This document shows positions 23,409-31,691 of a stretch of DNA of 44,823 bases, piece after piece. Below the pieces are notes generated by a model. It did not search any database. It was not told the DNA's origin and saw only the letters and a program-made list of their open reading frames with translations. The DNA comes from Granulosicoccus sp. Its GTDB lineage: Bacteria; Pseudomonadota; Gammaproteobacteria; Granulosicoccales; Granulosicoccaceae. The stretch spans positions 1 through 44,823 of the forward strand of contig JALZWO010000117.1 in NCBI GenBank assembly GCA_023300375.1, read 5' to 3'. The translations under genes were made by a program, and so were the position numbers. How positions within the stretch are numbered: position 1 is the stretch's first letter; each line of letters begins with the position of its first letter.

Positions 23409-26400
23409 CTACTTTATCCATGATGCATCTAACTATAGTAAACACACTTTTTCCAGGCAACCAAGCCAGTAAATCGTCATGATTTTGAATAGACGATATA
23501 TTGTCGTTAACCTGTTCAAACACCAAGCGTTCGGTCACACGATTAAGACGTTCTGCTAAGGCCGTAAAGTGCGCAGTTTGTTGATTAATAACTAGATGCA
23601 CAGTTGCACAGCTTGTTAGAAGTGGGCCATTGAGTAAATCTAGTTTCTCCAGATCACGTCGTATGTTGTCAGTGCAATGAAACCCTAAAATTTCAAGATT
23701 AGATTGATTGACAATATTTTTCTTGATCGCTTTTGAATTCTCTATTGAATGCAAGTACCGGTTTTCGAATAAATTAATAAACTCACCACTACTGATAACT
23801 GGCTCCCACAGAATAAATTTTTCAACTGACACGTTTGACAGGCTAGCTGCAAGAGTTGCTCCGTAACGAAAGCCTACGATTGATAGTTTGCTAAAGCCTG
23901 ACACTTCAATCAATTTTTGAGCTGCGGTATTTATATCGTGTTGCCAACGCTCTGGACTACCGTCTTCGTCTTCACCCAAGGAATTGCCACACCCAAAATA
24001 GTCAAACCGCAAAACATAATAACCTTCCGAGGCGAGTAAGGAGGCCAGCCGGTGATATCCCCATGCAATGTTGTTAGCTTCAGTAAATATTGAATTACAT
24101 AGTAGTACCGCGCCACGTGGGCTTTGAGCTTGCGACGGCTCATGCAGTCGTGCATACAACTCATCGTTGGCAAAGAAGAATGTTGTCATTGACGGCAGAG
24201 ATTGTTTGTTTGGCGAGTTAACACACTCCACAGTTTCATCATCAAAATCTTGCAATAACTCGCGAATCGTACCTGACGCCATAGCGACAGGATCTATTTT
24301 GATATGCAATTCGCTTCGAATTCTGGACAACACTTGCATAGCGAGCAGCGAATGCCCGCCAAGATCGAAAAACGTTTGATTTACCGGTACCGTTTCAGTT
24401 TGCAGTACATCGGTCCAAATCTCAGCTACCGCCTTTTCCAGCCGCGTTTTTGCTGTCAACAAAGTTGAATTTGTGTTCACACCTTCCACTACTGATATTT
24501 TTTTGGACTGCCTGTCTAACTTTCCATTGGGTGTCAGCGGTAGCGCGTCCAGATAAATCAGGCTTTGTGGAACCATGTAAATAGGTAGTGACTGTTTCAG
24601 GCTATCGCGTAGCTGGTCAATCATCTCTTTTACAGGTTCGTCCGTCTCAAAACAGGCGACTAAACGCTGATCCCCATTACGATCTAAAAGAACGGTAGCC
24701 ATAGCTTGTTTTACAGCGGGGTAAGCATTCATTTGAAATTCAATTTCACCCAACTCAATCCGGCGCCCGCGCACCTTGACCTGACTATCAAGCCTGCCAA
24801 TGCATTCAATGTTGCCATCCGAACGATACCTTGCCGCATCTCCAGTGGCATAAATCCGCTCTTCGGCGTGAAATGGATTCTGAGTATATTTTTCTCGGGT
24901 TAGCGTTTCTCGCCCTAGATACCCAATCGTCACTCCAGCACCTCCAATGTACAACTCCCCCACCCCTCCCGGACACACAAGTTGCTTGTGCTCGTCTAAG
25001 ATATATAAGACGGTATTATCAATAGGCTTGCCAATGGGGATACGAGACTCTGTCTTGGTCACTTGATAACAGCTCGACCAAACGGTTGTCTCTGTTGGGC
25101 CGTACATATTCCACAGTTCACCGGTTCGCACACGAAGCTCATCAGCTAGATCAGGTGGCATAGCTTCTCCGCCACACAAGCCCTTGAGCGATGCGTTACC
25201 ACGCCAGCCAGTGTTGATGAGCATTCGCCACGTTACTGGGGTGGCTTGCATTACAGTCACCTTTTCACTTATCAAAAGCTGTGAAAGACGTCCCCCATCA
25301 ACCGCATCATTCCGAGAGGCCAGAATACAGGTAGCACCGCAAAGCAAAGGTAGCCATATCTCGAGTACCGCTATGTCGAACGATAATGTAGTAACCGCAA
25401 GCAAGCGATCTTCATCGCTTAGGCCAGGCCTCTTTTGCATACTGCAAAGAAAATTAACCACATTTTTATGACTGACTGAAACGCCTTTCGGCTTACCTGT
25501 AGAGCCAGATGTATAAATGAGGTAAGCGGTGCTATCAGAACTGTGACTCCTTGGTGTCGGCAGGGCCAATTCGCTCAAATTGTTTATCTCAACCTGGAGT
25601 TCGTCGAGCACAAGAGCCTTAGCGCCATTATTGGGAAAACGTTTTAGTGTGTCCGAATGGCAAACGAGAAAGCAAGTTTCCGAATCACTCATCATATGGC
25701 TGATGCGACTATCGGGATACTCATGATCAATTGGCAGATAAGCCGCTCCCGCCTTAAGAATTGCCAGTGCAGCTAGAACCATATCAATCGATCGATGTAA
25801 GCATATTGCAATTACATCGCCAGGCTTAACTCCTGATTGCTGTAGATAACAAGCCAATTGATTAGAGCGTGTATTCAACTCGCGGTAAGTTAGCTGTGTA
25901 CCTTCCGATCTAAGTGCCACCGCTGTTGGTACTAATTCACATCGATTAACTATGAGTTCATTAATTGTTTTTTCAGCTGGGAAATTCTGCGTAGTCTCAT
26001 TGTATTCCAGAGTAAGCTTGTGTTTTAACGCATCGTCAATTAACGTCAGATTGTTGAGTTTTGTTGTCGGTTTTTTTACTAGCGCTTTGAGTAGCACAAT
26101 ATATTTGTCTAGCAACCAATCCATCTTGGCGCTATCAAAAAGTGAGCTGCGGTATTCAGCTTGTATAAAACACTGACCTGCACTTTCACGAATTGTAAAA
26201 GTTAGATCATATCGAGCGCGGCAATTTTTCAGCTGAATACTTTCTATTACTATACCTTCGAAATCCAAACCACTTTCTTGATCAACAAGGTGTGAGAAGC
26301 GTACATCGAAGAACGGATTACGTTGATAGTTTCGCTCCTCGTGGAGCTCTTCAACGAGTGCTTCGAAAGCTATATCAGAGTAGCGATAGGCGTTAAAACA

Positions 26401-27432
26401 TGATTTCTGAACGGCTTTGAGAATTTCGTAAAAATCTTGCTCACGATCCAATGTGGTTCGTAAGACCAAGGTATTGAGTAAAAAACCGATCATTTTGTCG
26501 GCTCCCAGGGAGCGTCTATCGGCATAGTGTGTACCGACGGGAATGTCTGTTTCACCAGTCCACAACGACAATAATATTTTACACACTGAGAGCATCGCCA
26601 TAAAAAAACTGGCTTGCTGTTCATGAGCGATAGCTCTCATAGCAATGACTAGATCGTCAGGCAATGGTTTTTCTAGACGAACACCTGCGCTTGACGGTAT
26701 GGACTCTCTATCATGATCAAGCAGCAAGCTTATTGGCTTACTGTCGTTGAGTTTTTTTGTCCAGTATTTGTGTTGTCTGGCAATAGCAGCGCCGTGGTTG
26801 CGATCCTCACTAAAACGTACGTAGTCTGAAAATTGAGCCGCCAACGGTGCAAGCGTTAGTGGCTTGCGGTGCGCAAAATGATTGTAAAATGCGCCAAGTT
26901 CGAGATAGAGAATTGATTTGGATAGGTGGTCAAAAATAGTATGGTGAGCCACAAACACAAATAAGTGTTCGTCACCTGCATCGGTCGAAAACAGGGTACA
27001 CCTGAATAAAGGCGCCTCATGTAAGTCGAATGGCTGGTTTATTTGATTGTTCAATACATCTTGCTGTTGTGCGTCTGACAACTGAGCAGGTATTCTTTGC
27101 TGACTTAGCAGCTGAAAATGGTTTTTCGTTTCTGTAGTGGAAATTGTTTGAATTAACCGTGTAAGACGGTCAGATTCAAGTCGGAAGCTGGTTCTTAGGG
27201 TTTCATGTCTATTGACAACAGCTCTTACGCTAGCCTCAAGAGCCGTCGTGTTAACTTGCCCTGCAAATCTGAAATTACAGCTAACGTTGTAAGCTGGATT
27301 TTCTGGATTGATACAATGTAGAACATACAACCCCTCTTGTGCACGAGTGCTGCTTGCGAAACAAATGTCTTCGCTCTGGTTTTGTAAATTCATAGCTAAA
27401 CGTGTACCGTCACCATTGTCCTCGAGATGCAT
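23401..27432 (-). CDS. NRPS, C-A(Gly)-PCP with C-terminal hydrolase domain
   Basis: 1343-residue one-module NRPS. C domain about 20-460: RAQEGLYVL, RHETLRTSF, HHTIFDH (163-169; His164 is the catalytic second His, Gly of HHxxxDG is His), IGFLLNTLVLR, RNPFFDVRFS. A domain about 480-980: LIYTSGSTGKPKG, YGPTETT, YATGD, NGKLDR with K971; pocket residues D686 I687 L690 Q729 L752 G754 M776 V784 W785, a glycine code. PCP 990-1065 with Ser1028 in LGGHSLLAM. C-terminal domain from about 1080 is an alpha/beta hydrolase fold (VLRFDYFGCGNS) whose elbow is GFRYGATLA, Arg1189 replacing Ser, so it cannot be a normal thioesterase. No upstream A domain exists: the donor must come in trans, presumably from the free carrier protein. 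ATG 27432 lies 24 bases after the flavoenzyme stop and lacks a clear ribosome site; Met14 is an alternative. Confidence 0.93.
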   Translation of the reverse strand: MHLEDNGDGTRLAMNLQNQSEDICFASSTRAQEGLYVLHCINPENPAYNVSCNFRFAGQVNTTALEASVRAVVNRHETLRTSFRLESDRLTRLIQTISTTETKNHFQLLSQQRIPAQLSDAQQQDVLNNQINQPFDLHEAPLFRCTLFSTDAGDEHLFVFVAHHTIFDHLSKSILYLELGAFYNHFAHRKPLTLAPLAAQFSDYVRFSEDRNHGAAIARQHKYWTKKLNDSKPISLLLDHDRESIPSSAGVRLEKPLPDDLVIAMRAIAHEQQASFFMAMLSVCKILLSLWTGETDIPVGTHYADRRSLGADKMIGFLLNTLVLRTTLDREQDFYEILKAVQKSCFNAYRYSDIAFEALVEELHEERNYQRNPFFDVRFSHLVDQESGLDFEGIVIESIQLKNCRARYDLTFTIRESAGQCFIQAEYRSSLFDSAKMDWLLDKYIVLLKALVKKPTTKLNNLTLIDDALKHKLTLEYNETTQNFPAEKTINELIVNRCELVPTAVALRSEGTQLTYRELNTRSNQLACYLQQSGVKPGDVIAICLHRSIDMVLAALAILKAGAAYLPIDHEYPDSRISHMMSDSETCFLVCHSDTLKRFPNNGAKALVLDELQVEINNLSELALPTPRSHSSDSTAYLIYTSGSTGKPKGVSVSHKNVVNFLCSMQKRPGLSDEDRLLAVTTLSFDIAVLEIWLPLLCGATCILASRNDAVDGGRLSQLLISEKVTVMQATPVTWRMLINTGWRGNASLKGLCGGEAMPPDLADELRVRTGELWNMYGPTETTVWSSCYQVTKTESRIPIGKPIDNTVLYILDEHKQLVCPGGVGELYIGGAGVTIGYLGRETLTREKYTQNPFHAEERIYATGDAARYRSDGNIECIGRLDSQVKVRGRRIELGEIEFQMNAYPAVKQAMATVLLDRNGDQRLVACFETDEPVKEMIDQLRDSLKQSLPIYMVPQSLIYLDALPLTPNGKLDRQSKKISVVEGVNTNSTLLTAKTRLEKAVAEIWTDVLQTETVPVNQTFFDLGGHSLLAMQVLSRIRSELHIKIDPVAMASGTIRELLQDFDDETVECVNSPNKQSLPSMTTFFFANDELYARLHEPSQAQSPRGAVLLCNSIFTEANNIAWGYHRLASLLASEGYYVLRFDYFGCGNSLGEDEDGSPERWQHDINTAAQKLIEVSGFSKLSIVGFRYGATLAASLSNVSVEKFILWEPVISSGEFINLFENRYLHSIENSKAIKKNIVNQSNLEILGFHCTDNIRRDLEKLDLLNGPLLTSCATVHLVINQQTAHFTALAERLNRVTERLVFEQVNDNISSIQNHDDLLAWLPGKSVFTIVRCIMDKVDA

Positions 27433-27456
27433 TCATCAAGAACGCTTAGCGGCAAA

Positions 27457-28761
27457 CTACCAGTACGTTTCTGACATGCGAGTCATATCGAAACCCAAGG
27501 CCGACTTTCCCGCATAGAGCACACATTCGTCACTGGTTGCTGGCATTAGCCCTCCACAACGAGCATCGCGATAGTGTCGTTCAAGAGGAAGTCGTTTTGC
27601 TATTGTTGCTCCACCACACAGCCGCATGGCCTGAGAGGCTAAATGTGGTGCTAACTCCCCAACTAGGTACTTTGAGCGGTGCACCGCTTCATTGGTTTCT
27701 ATCGTGCCCGGGTTTTCATCCACTTGTCTGGCTGCATCGTAGACCACGGTGCGGCATGATTCCATTGCTATGGAAAGCTCACCCACTTGATGCTGGACTT
27801 GTTCGCTGCTGACTACGGATTCCTGTGTGCCAGGCTTGTTTTTGTTTTTCAAGTAATTTGTCATGAAATTAAATGTGACGCTGCATATACCTAAGTAGAC
27901 ACCGATATATCCTGCAATCGTCCAGTGAGGCTCTCTAACCAGCTTTAGCATACCTAACCCTTGTGTACCGAGGAACAAGCGGTTGGTAGGTACAAACACG
28001 TCTTTTAAGTGCATCATGTTTGTGTTGGTAGCTCGCATTCCAAGCGTGTCCCAGATGACTTCGATTTCAATCCCCGGGTTCTCAGCCTCTATAACGAAAA
28101 ACGATAGATCAGGAAATTCACCTTGTGCGCCTTCTTTTTTCGCAGCGGTGACGTAGTAGTCAGCAAAGCCAGACATTGACACCCACGATTTGAGCCCATT
28201 GATAATATACCCCTCGTTGGTTTTGCGATAAGTGGATTTCAACTTACTGAAGTGCGCACCGATGCCTGGTTCTGAGTTTGCTGAAGCGAAGAGCTTTTGA
28301 TTTTCAACAATTTCCTTAAATGCCCAATCTCTGAAATTGTTAAGCACTTCACCTCTTTTGCCTGAAAGAGCGCCGACCTTGGCTTCTGCTAATGTGCCAG
28401 CCGCGATGTTATGCATATTAAAAGCCAGAGCGGTAGAGGCATCTCCCATAGCAAGTTGCTCTAGTGCTTTGGTGTACGTCAAAAAATCTGCACCAATTCC
28501 GCCCTTATCTTTTGGAACCATAAGAGAGAGCAAGCCGCTTTCGCGAAGTTCCTGAAAATTCTCAACAGGAAATTCCCGTGTAGCATCGTAATGTGCGGCA
28601 CGTTCGCTAAATCCTATCGACAGATTTTTGCAGTGATCAATTATTTCACTCGAACTCGAATCAAAATTTAACGGCAGAGCACGTCGCTCCACTAGCGGGC
28701 TGAGTTGACTCATATTCTTAAAAGCTCTAGGTCTGAATGGCGTCTGGACAACGCGTTTCAT
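27457..28761 (-). CDS. Acyl-CoA-dehydrogenase-like flavoenzyme of the NRPS locus
   Basis: 434-residue acyl-CoA dehydrogenase fold protein, likely FAD-dependent. Visible: GLLSLMVPKDKGGIGADFLTY (N-terminal helical domain), ALAFNMHNIAAGTL, FASANSEPGIGAHFS and GYIINGLKSWVSMSGFADYY (FAD-binding beta domain), TLGMRATNTNMMHLKDVFVP, and AMRLCGGATIAKRLPLERHYRDARCGGLMPATSD (C-terminal helical domain). It heads the flavoenzyme-NRPS-hydrolase operon. In pyoluteorin and prodigiosin pathways a protein of this fold (PltE, RedW) oxidises prolyl-S-PCP to pyrrolyl-S-PCP, and the proline-type ligase and carrier nearby make that role likely here. It is longer than typical family members (about 380) at the N-terminus. 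Met17 (28713) is an alternative start; both ribosome sites are weak. I could not assign the catalytic base by eye. Confidence 0.82.
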   Translation of the reverse strand: MKRVVQTPFRPRAFKNMSQLSPLVERRALPLNFDSSSSEIIDHCKNLSIGFSERAAHYDATREFPVENFQELRESGLLSLMVPKDKGGIGADFLTYTKALEQLAMGDASTALAFNMHNIAAGTLAEAKVGALSGKRGEVLNNFRDWAFKEIVENQKLFASANSEPGIGAHFSKLKSTYRKTNEGYIINGLKSWVSMSGFADYYVTAAKKEGAQGEFPDLSFFVIEAENPGIEIEVIWDTLGMRATNTNMMHLKDVFVPTNRLFLGTQGLGMLKLVREPHWTIAGYIGVYLGICSVTFNFMTNYLKNKNKPGTQESVVSSEQVQHQVGELSIAMESCRTVVYDAARQVDENPGTIETNEAVHRSKYLVGELAPHLASQAMRLCGGATIAKRLPLERHYRDARCGGLMPATSDECVLYAGKSALGFDMTRMSETYW

Positions 28762-29298
28762 ATAATGTGCTACGTATCTCAGTCACCAGCTGGTTCTCTC
28801 ACTGACTAACGCGTGTGGGCATAGACTACGGTTGTTAAATCTGCAGTGTTTGTGAAAGTTGGCTCGCTCAATTTGATAAAGACGACGCGTATCAGATTAT
28901 TGCTGAAACTCGGACCATCAAATCACGGTAACAGGTTCAAAAAACTCCTGAGTCGCATTAAGTTCAAATGGCGCTCACAAAACTAATCAATCATCACTTT
29001 GGAGTGCGCACATCGCGACTAAAGACCTCTTGATAGACAGGGGGAAATCGCTTTAGTTCCTGCAGAGAAACCGTGGGAATTCACATTCCGGCTGGAAATA
29101 AAAAACTCTACAATTAAGCCAATTGACATGCCCCACCCTGAGGCATGTCAACTGAGGAAGGCTGGGCACCTGCGACGATCCAGATACCGGCCAACACCTT
29201 CACTGATGGTAGCTACCAACGCGTTGAACTCTATATAGACTTAAGACACAGGCAATCTGGAGTCCCACTAGCATCTGCCCTTGAGACCATACTCAACC
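28762..29298. other. Intergenic region upstream of the flavoenzyme operon
   Basis: 537 bases between the gluconokinase stop and the flavoenzyme start, both on the minus strand. It must hold the promoter of the flavoenzyme-NRPS operon. No coding remnant was recognised. The one clear structure is the hairpin at 29123-29151. Confidence 0.45.
29123..29151 (-). terminator. Hairpin downstream of the sugar-acid operon
   Basis: TTGACATGCC / GGCATGTCAA, a perfect 10-bp stem with a 9-base loop, 148 bases after the gluconokinase stop. On the minus strand a T-run (TTTTTT) follows about 20 bases later, so it may end the long ABC/gluconate operon, though the spacing is not classic. It might also be a regulatory site for the flavoenzyme operon. 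Confidence 0.4.
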
Positions 29299-29799
29299 TT
29301 ATCCAGTGCAAGCTTTGACGTATGACATGGCATCACCTACCACTCGTTCTATAGCCTGATTAATATTCACAACTATACCCATCTCGTCATCGCTCAATGG
29401 CTCAAGCAATTGCATTTGACTATCGAGAAGACTTACCGGCATAAAATGGTCTGCGCGCTGTGAAACACGTTCTCCGATAACAGATTGATCCGTGTGCAGA
29501 TGAATAAAACCAATCGGTGCTTTTGCACTGACTAACAGGCGCTGCCTATAGACTCGGCGCAATGCAGAGCAACTGACGAACACCGGCGTACCGGACCGTT
29601 TCATAGCCAGCCCAACACGCTCAAGCCAAGGCCATCGATCTTCATCAGTTAACGGCTCACCAGCTCGCATCTTAGCTAGATTATCTGCCCCATGTAATGC
29701 ATCAGCTTCAATCATCTGAGCGCCTAATTGCCTCGCAAGGCCCGCTGCAACTGTACTTTTACCGCAACCAGATACGCCCATGACAACAAAATATTTCAT
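29299..29799 (-). CDS. gntK: Gluconokinase
   Basis: 166-residue kinase that phosphorylates D-gluconate to 6-phosphogluconate with ATP. It has the P-loop GVSGCGKST at residues 8-16, then the GntK-specific EADALHGADNLAKMRAGEPL, the LTDEDRWPWLERV motif and CSALRRVYRQRLL. Length matches the GntK/IdnK family. ATG 29799 lies one base after the stop of the dehydrogenase gene and begins directly at the first strand; the ATG at 29853 would add a hydrophobic tail made of the overlapping frame and is rejected. As the last gene of the operon it sends the gluconate made by the preceding enzyme into central metabolism. Confidence 0.9.
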   Translation of the reverse strand: MKYFVVMGVSGCGKSTVAAGLARQLGAQMIEADALHGADNLAKMRAGEPLTDEDRWPWLERVGLAMKRSGTPVFVSCSALRRVYRQRLLVSAKAPIGFIHLHTDQSVIGERVSQRADHFMPVSLLDSQMQLLEPLSDDEMGIVVNINQAIERVVGDAMSYVKACTG

Positions 29800-29800
29800 T

Positions 29801-30562
29801 CTACAAAGAAACTGAAATACCACCATCAACGTACAAAGTATGACCGTTAACAAAACTAGAAGCCGGAGCAGTTAAGAAAACACAGGCTCCCACGAGCTCG
29901 TCTACATTGCCCCAGCGCCCAGCAGGTGTGCGTGTTTCAAGCCAGCTTGAAAAAGTGGCATCTGCAACTAATGCGGCATTGAGTGGAGTATCGAAATAGC
30001 CGGGTGCGATCGCATTGCATTGCAATCCGTGTTTGGCCCAATCTGTTGCCATGCCCTTAGTTAAGTTGCCAACCGCACCTTTGGTTGCCGTGTATGGAGC
30101 AATGCCGGGGCGTGCTAAGGCAGTCTGAACACTGGCAATATTGACAATTTTCCCCTCACCACGCTTGATCATATGCCGCCCTACTGCTTGAGATACGTGG
30201 AAAACGCTTGCAACATTCGTTTGTAACAAACGCTCGAATGCCGCTGGTTCGAAATCTTCTAATGGCGAGCGGTGCTGCATGCCAGCGTTGTTAACAAGAA
30301 TATCTATAACCGTCCCGTCGGCCTCCAGCTTATCAACAGCCGTCTTTACGGCATCGTGGTCGGTAACATCGAACACACTAGTCTGCACGACTGCTCCAGA
30401 CTCACGCATCTTGTCGGCAGCACTACTCAGCTTATTAGCATCACGACCATTGAGAATAATACACGCACCAGCTTCGGCTAAGCCTTTCGCTAGTGCCAAT
30501 CCAATACCTTGTGATGAACCTGTTATGAGCGCAGTGCGACCCTTTAGACTAAAAAGTTCCAT
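29801..30562 (-). CDS. idnO: Gluconate 5-dehydrogenase-like SDR
   Basis: 253-residue classical short-chain dehydrogenase. TGSSQGIG (14-21) binds the cofactor; NNAGMQHR (91-98) is characteristic of gluconate 5-dehydrogenases; the catalytic set is Ser144, Tyr157, Lys161 (YTATK); the C-terminus has NGHTLYVDGG. The expected reaction is interconversion of 5-ketogluconate and D-gluconate with NAD(P)H. 2-deoxy-gluconate 3-dehydrogenase (KduD) is the nearest alternative. The gluconokinase gene begins one base after its stop, which supports gluconate as product. A long 309-base gap separates it from the isomerase gene upstream, so an internal promoter is possible. ATG 30562 has AGGAAA upstream. Confidence 0.85.
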   Translation of the reverse strand: MELFSLKGRTALITGSSQGIGLALAKGLAEAGACIILNGRDANKLSSAADKMRESGAVVQTSVFDVTDHDAVKTAVDKLEADGTVIDILVNNAGMQHRSPLEDFEPAAFERLLQTNVASVFHVSQAVGRHMIKRGEGKIVNIASVQTALARPGIAPYTATKGAVGNLTKGMATDWAKHGLQCNAIAPGYFDTPLNAALVADATFSSWLETRTPAGRWGNVDELVGACVFLTAPASSFVNGHTLYVDGGISVSL

Positions 30563-30871
30563 ACCTAAATTTTTCCTGTTGGTGCTTACTTTAATTTGAA
30601 TGTTATGGGTAGCATATGAATAGCTTCAGCCTTATTTATAGTAACACTGGTGTGTTTTTTCGCTCAGCCCAAAGCCTCTAACGGTCACTATCCACGCAGC
30701 AAGTCAGGCCGGGCCTCTTGTTGGCAAGCGAGTCCTCATCACTGGCAAGAAGGTACAACTCGATTTCAATTAATCGCACCGCAGCATGTGTAGGTAGCCA
30801 ATTCAATAAGCGAGCTGTGCTCCCAGAGCGCCATTGGCTGATACATAAGCTACTTTGCCTGTTTAGTCCTA
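30563..30871. other. 309-base gap inside the sugar-acid gene set
   Basis: Between the isomerase and the dehydrogenase genes, both minus strand. A weak inverted repeat GCCTG...CAGGC (30857-30877) overlaps the isomerase stop. No gene or remnant recognised; the dehydrogenase-kinase pair may have its own promoter here. Confidence 0.35.
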
Positions 30872-31666
30872 TCAGGCAGGCTCACTAAAGCGCCGAAAAG
30901 CGTCGAGCCACCCCAGTCCAGATTCAACAGATTCTCCACGCGGTTTATACTCCGCACCAATATATCCCGAATAGCCTTTTTCATAGAGCTTTTCAAGCAA
31001 AAAGGGATAGTTTATTTCCCCGGCGTCCGGTTCGCCACGGTCATGCACCGCAGAAATCTGGATATGGCCGATCTGTTCTATATGTTGTAGTAGAAGTGTT
31101 GTCAGATCACCCTGAACGATCTGTGTATGGAAGCAATCAAACATCAGCTTTAGATTACTTTCAGCCACACACTCGATAGTAGATAGGGCCTGCTCGATAG
31201 TGCTGAAATGATAATTGGGAACCGAGCGCGGATTCAATGGCTCGATAACGATGTTAATACCTGATTCAGCTGCAAGCTTGCAGGCATAGCGCAAATTGTC
31301 TTGGAACACAGCTTCCGACGTTTTATGAAGTTTGCTGTTAGCACCAGCCACAACATTGACATTCCTAGCCTCTATGGCCAAGGCATACTCTACCGCCTGA
31401 TCAATATAGCTACGTGCTAGCTCCTCTTTGCCCACTGCTGCAGCAACACCGAATAGACCCTCACCTTCTGGTCCTAGTAAGGTATTGATACCAATCATTT
31501 CTATATTGTTGGCCTTCAAAACACCGCTAATCTCCCCAGATTCATGAGCATAAGGAAAATGGCATTCAACCGCATCGAAGCCCGCTTGGGCTGCCGCAGC
31601 TATACGATCAGGTAGTGACAGATAATCCCAAAGAAAGCCGACGTTAGCTGAATACTTGTGTTTCAT
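30872..31666 (-). CDS. hyi: Hydroxypyruvate isomerase-like TIM barrel protein
   Basis: 264-residue sugar-isomerase-type TIM barrel of the Hyi/OtnI group. Visible: ANVGFLWDYLSLPDRIAAAA at the N-terminus, GFDAVECHFPYA, INTLLGPEGEGLFG, VIEPLNPRS with Glu142, MFDCFHTQI with Asp177 and His180, and IGAEYKPRG with Glu239; the Glu/Asp/His/Glu set is the metal-binding and catalytic set of the family. The 'GEINYPFLL' segment is typical of hydroxypyruvate isomerase. Family members convert hydroxypyruvate and tartronate semialdehyde or isomerise 2-oxo-tetronates. In this operon it presumably isomerises a sugar-derived keto acid; the substrate is not fixed by sequence. Start ATG 31666 lies 25 bases after the lactonase-like gene. 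Confidence 0.8.
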   Translation of the reverse strand: MKHKYSANVGFLWDYLSLPDRIAAAAQAGFDAVECHFPYAHESGEISGVLKANNIEMIGINTLLGPEGEGLFGVAAAVGKEELARSYIDQAVEYALAIEARNVNVVAGANSKLHKTSEAVFQDNLRYACKLAAESGINIVIEPLNPRSVPNYHFSTIEQALSTIECVAESNLKLMFDCFHTQIVQGDLTTLLLQHIEQIGHIQISAVHDRGEPDAGEINYPFLLEKLYEKGYSGYIGAEYKPRGESVESGLGWLDAFRRFSEPA

Positions 31667-31691
31667 AATTTACACCCGATGCTCAACGGGA

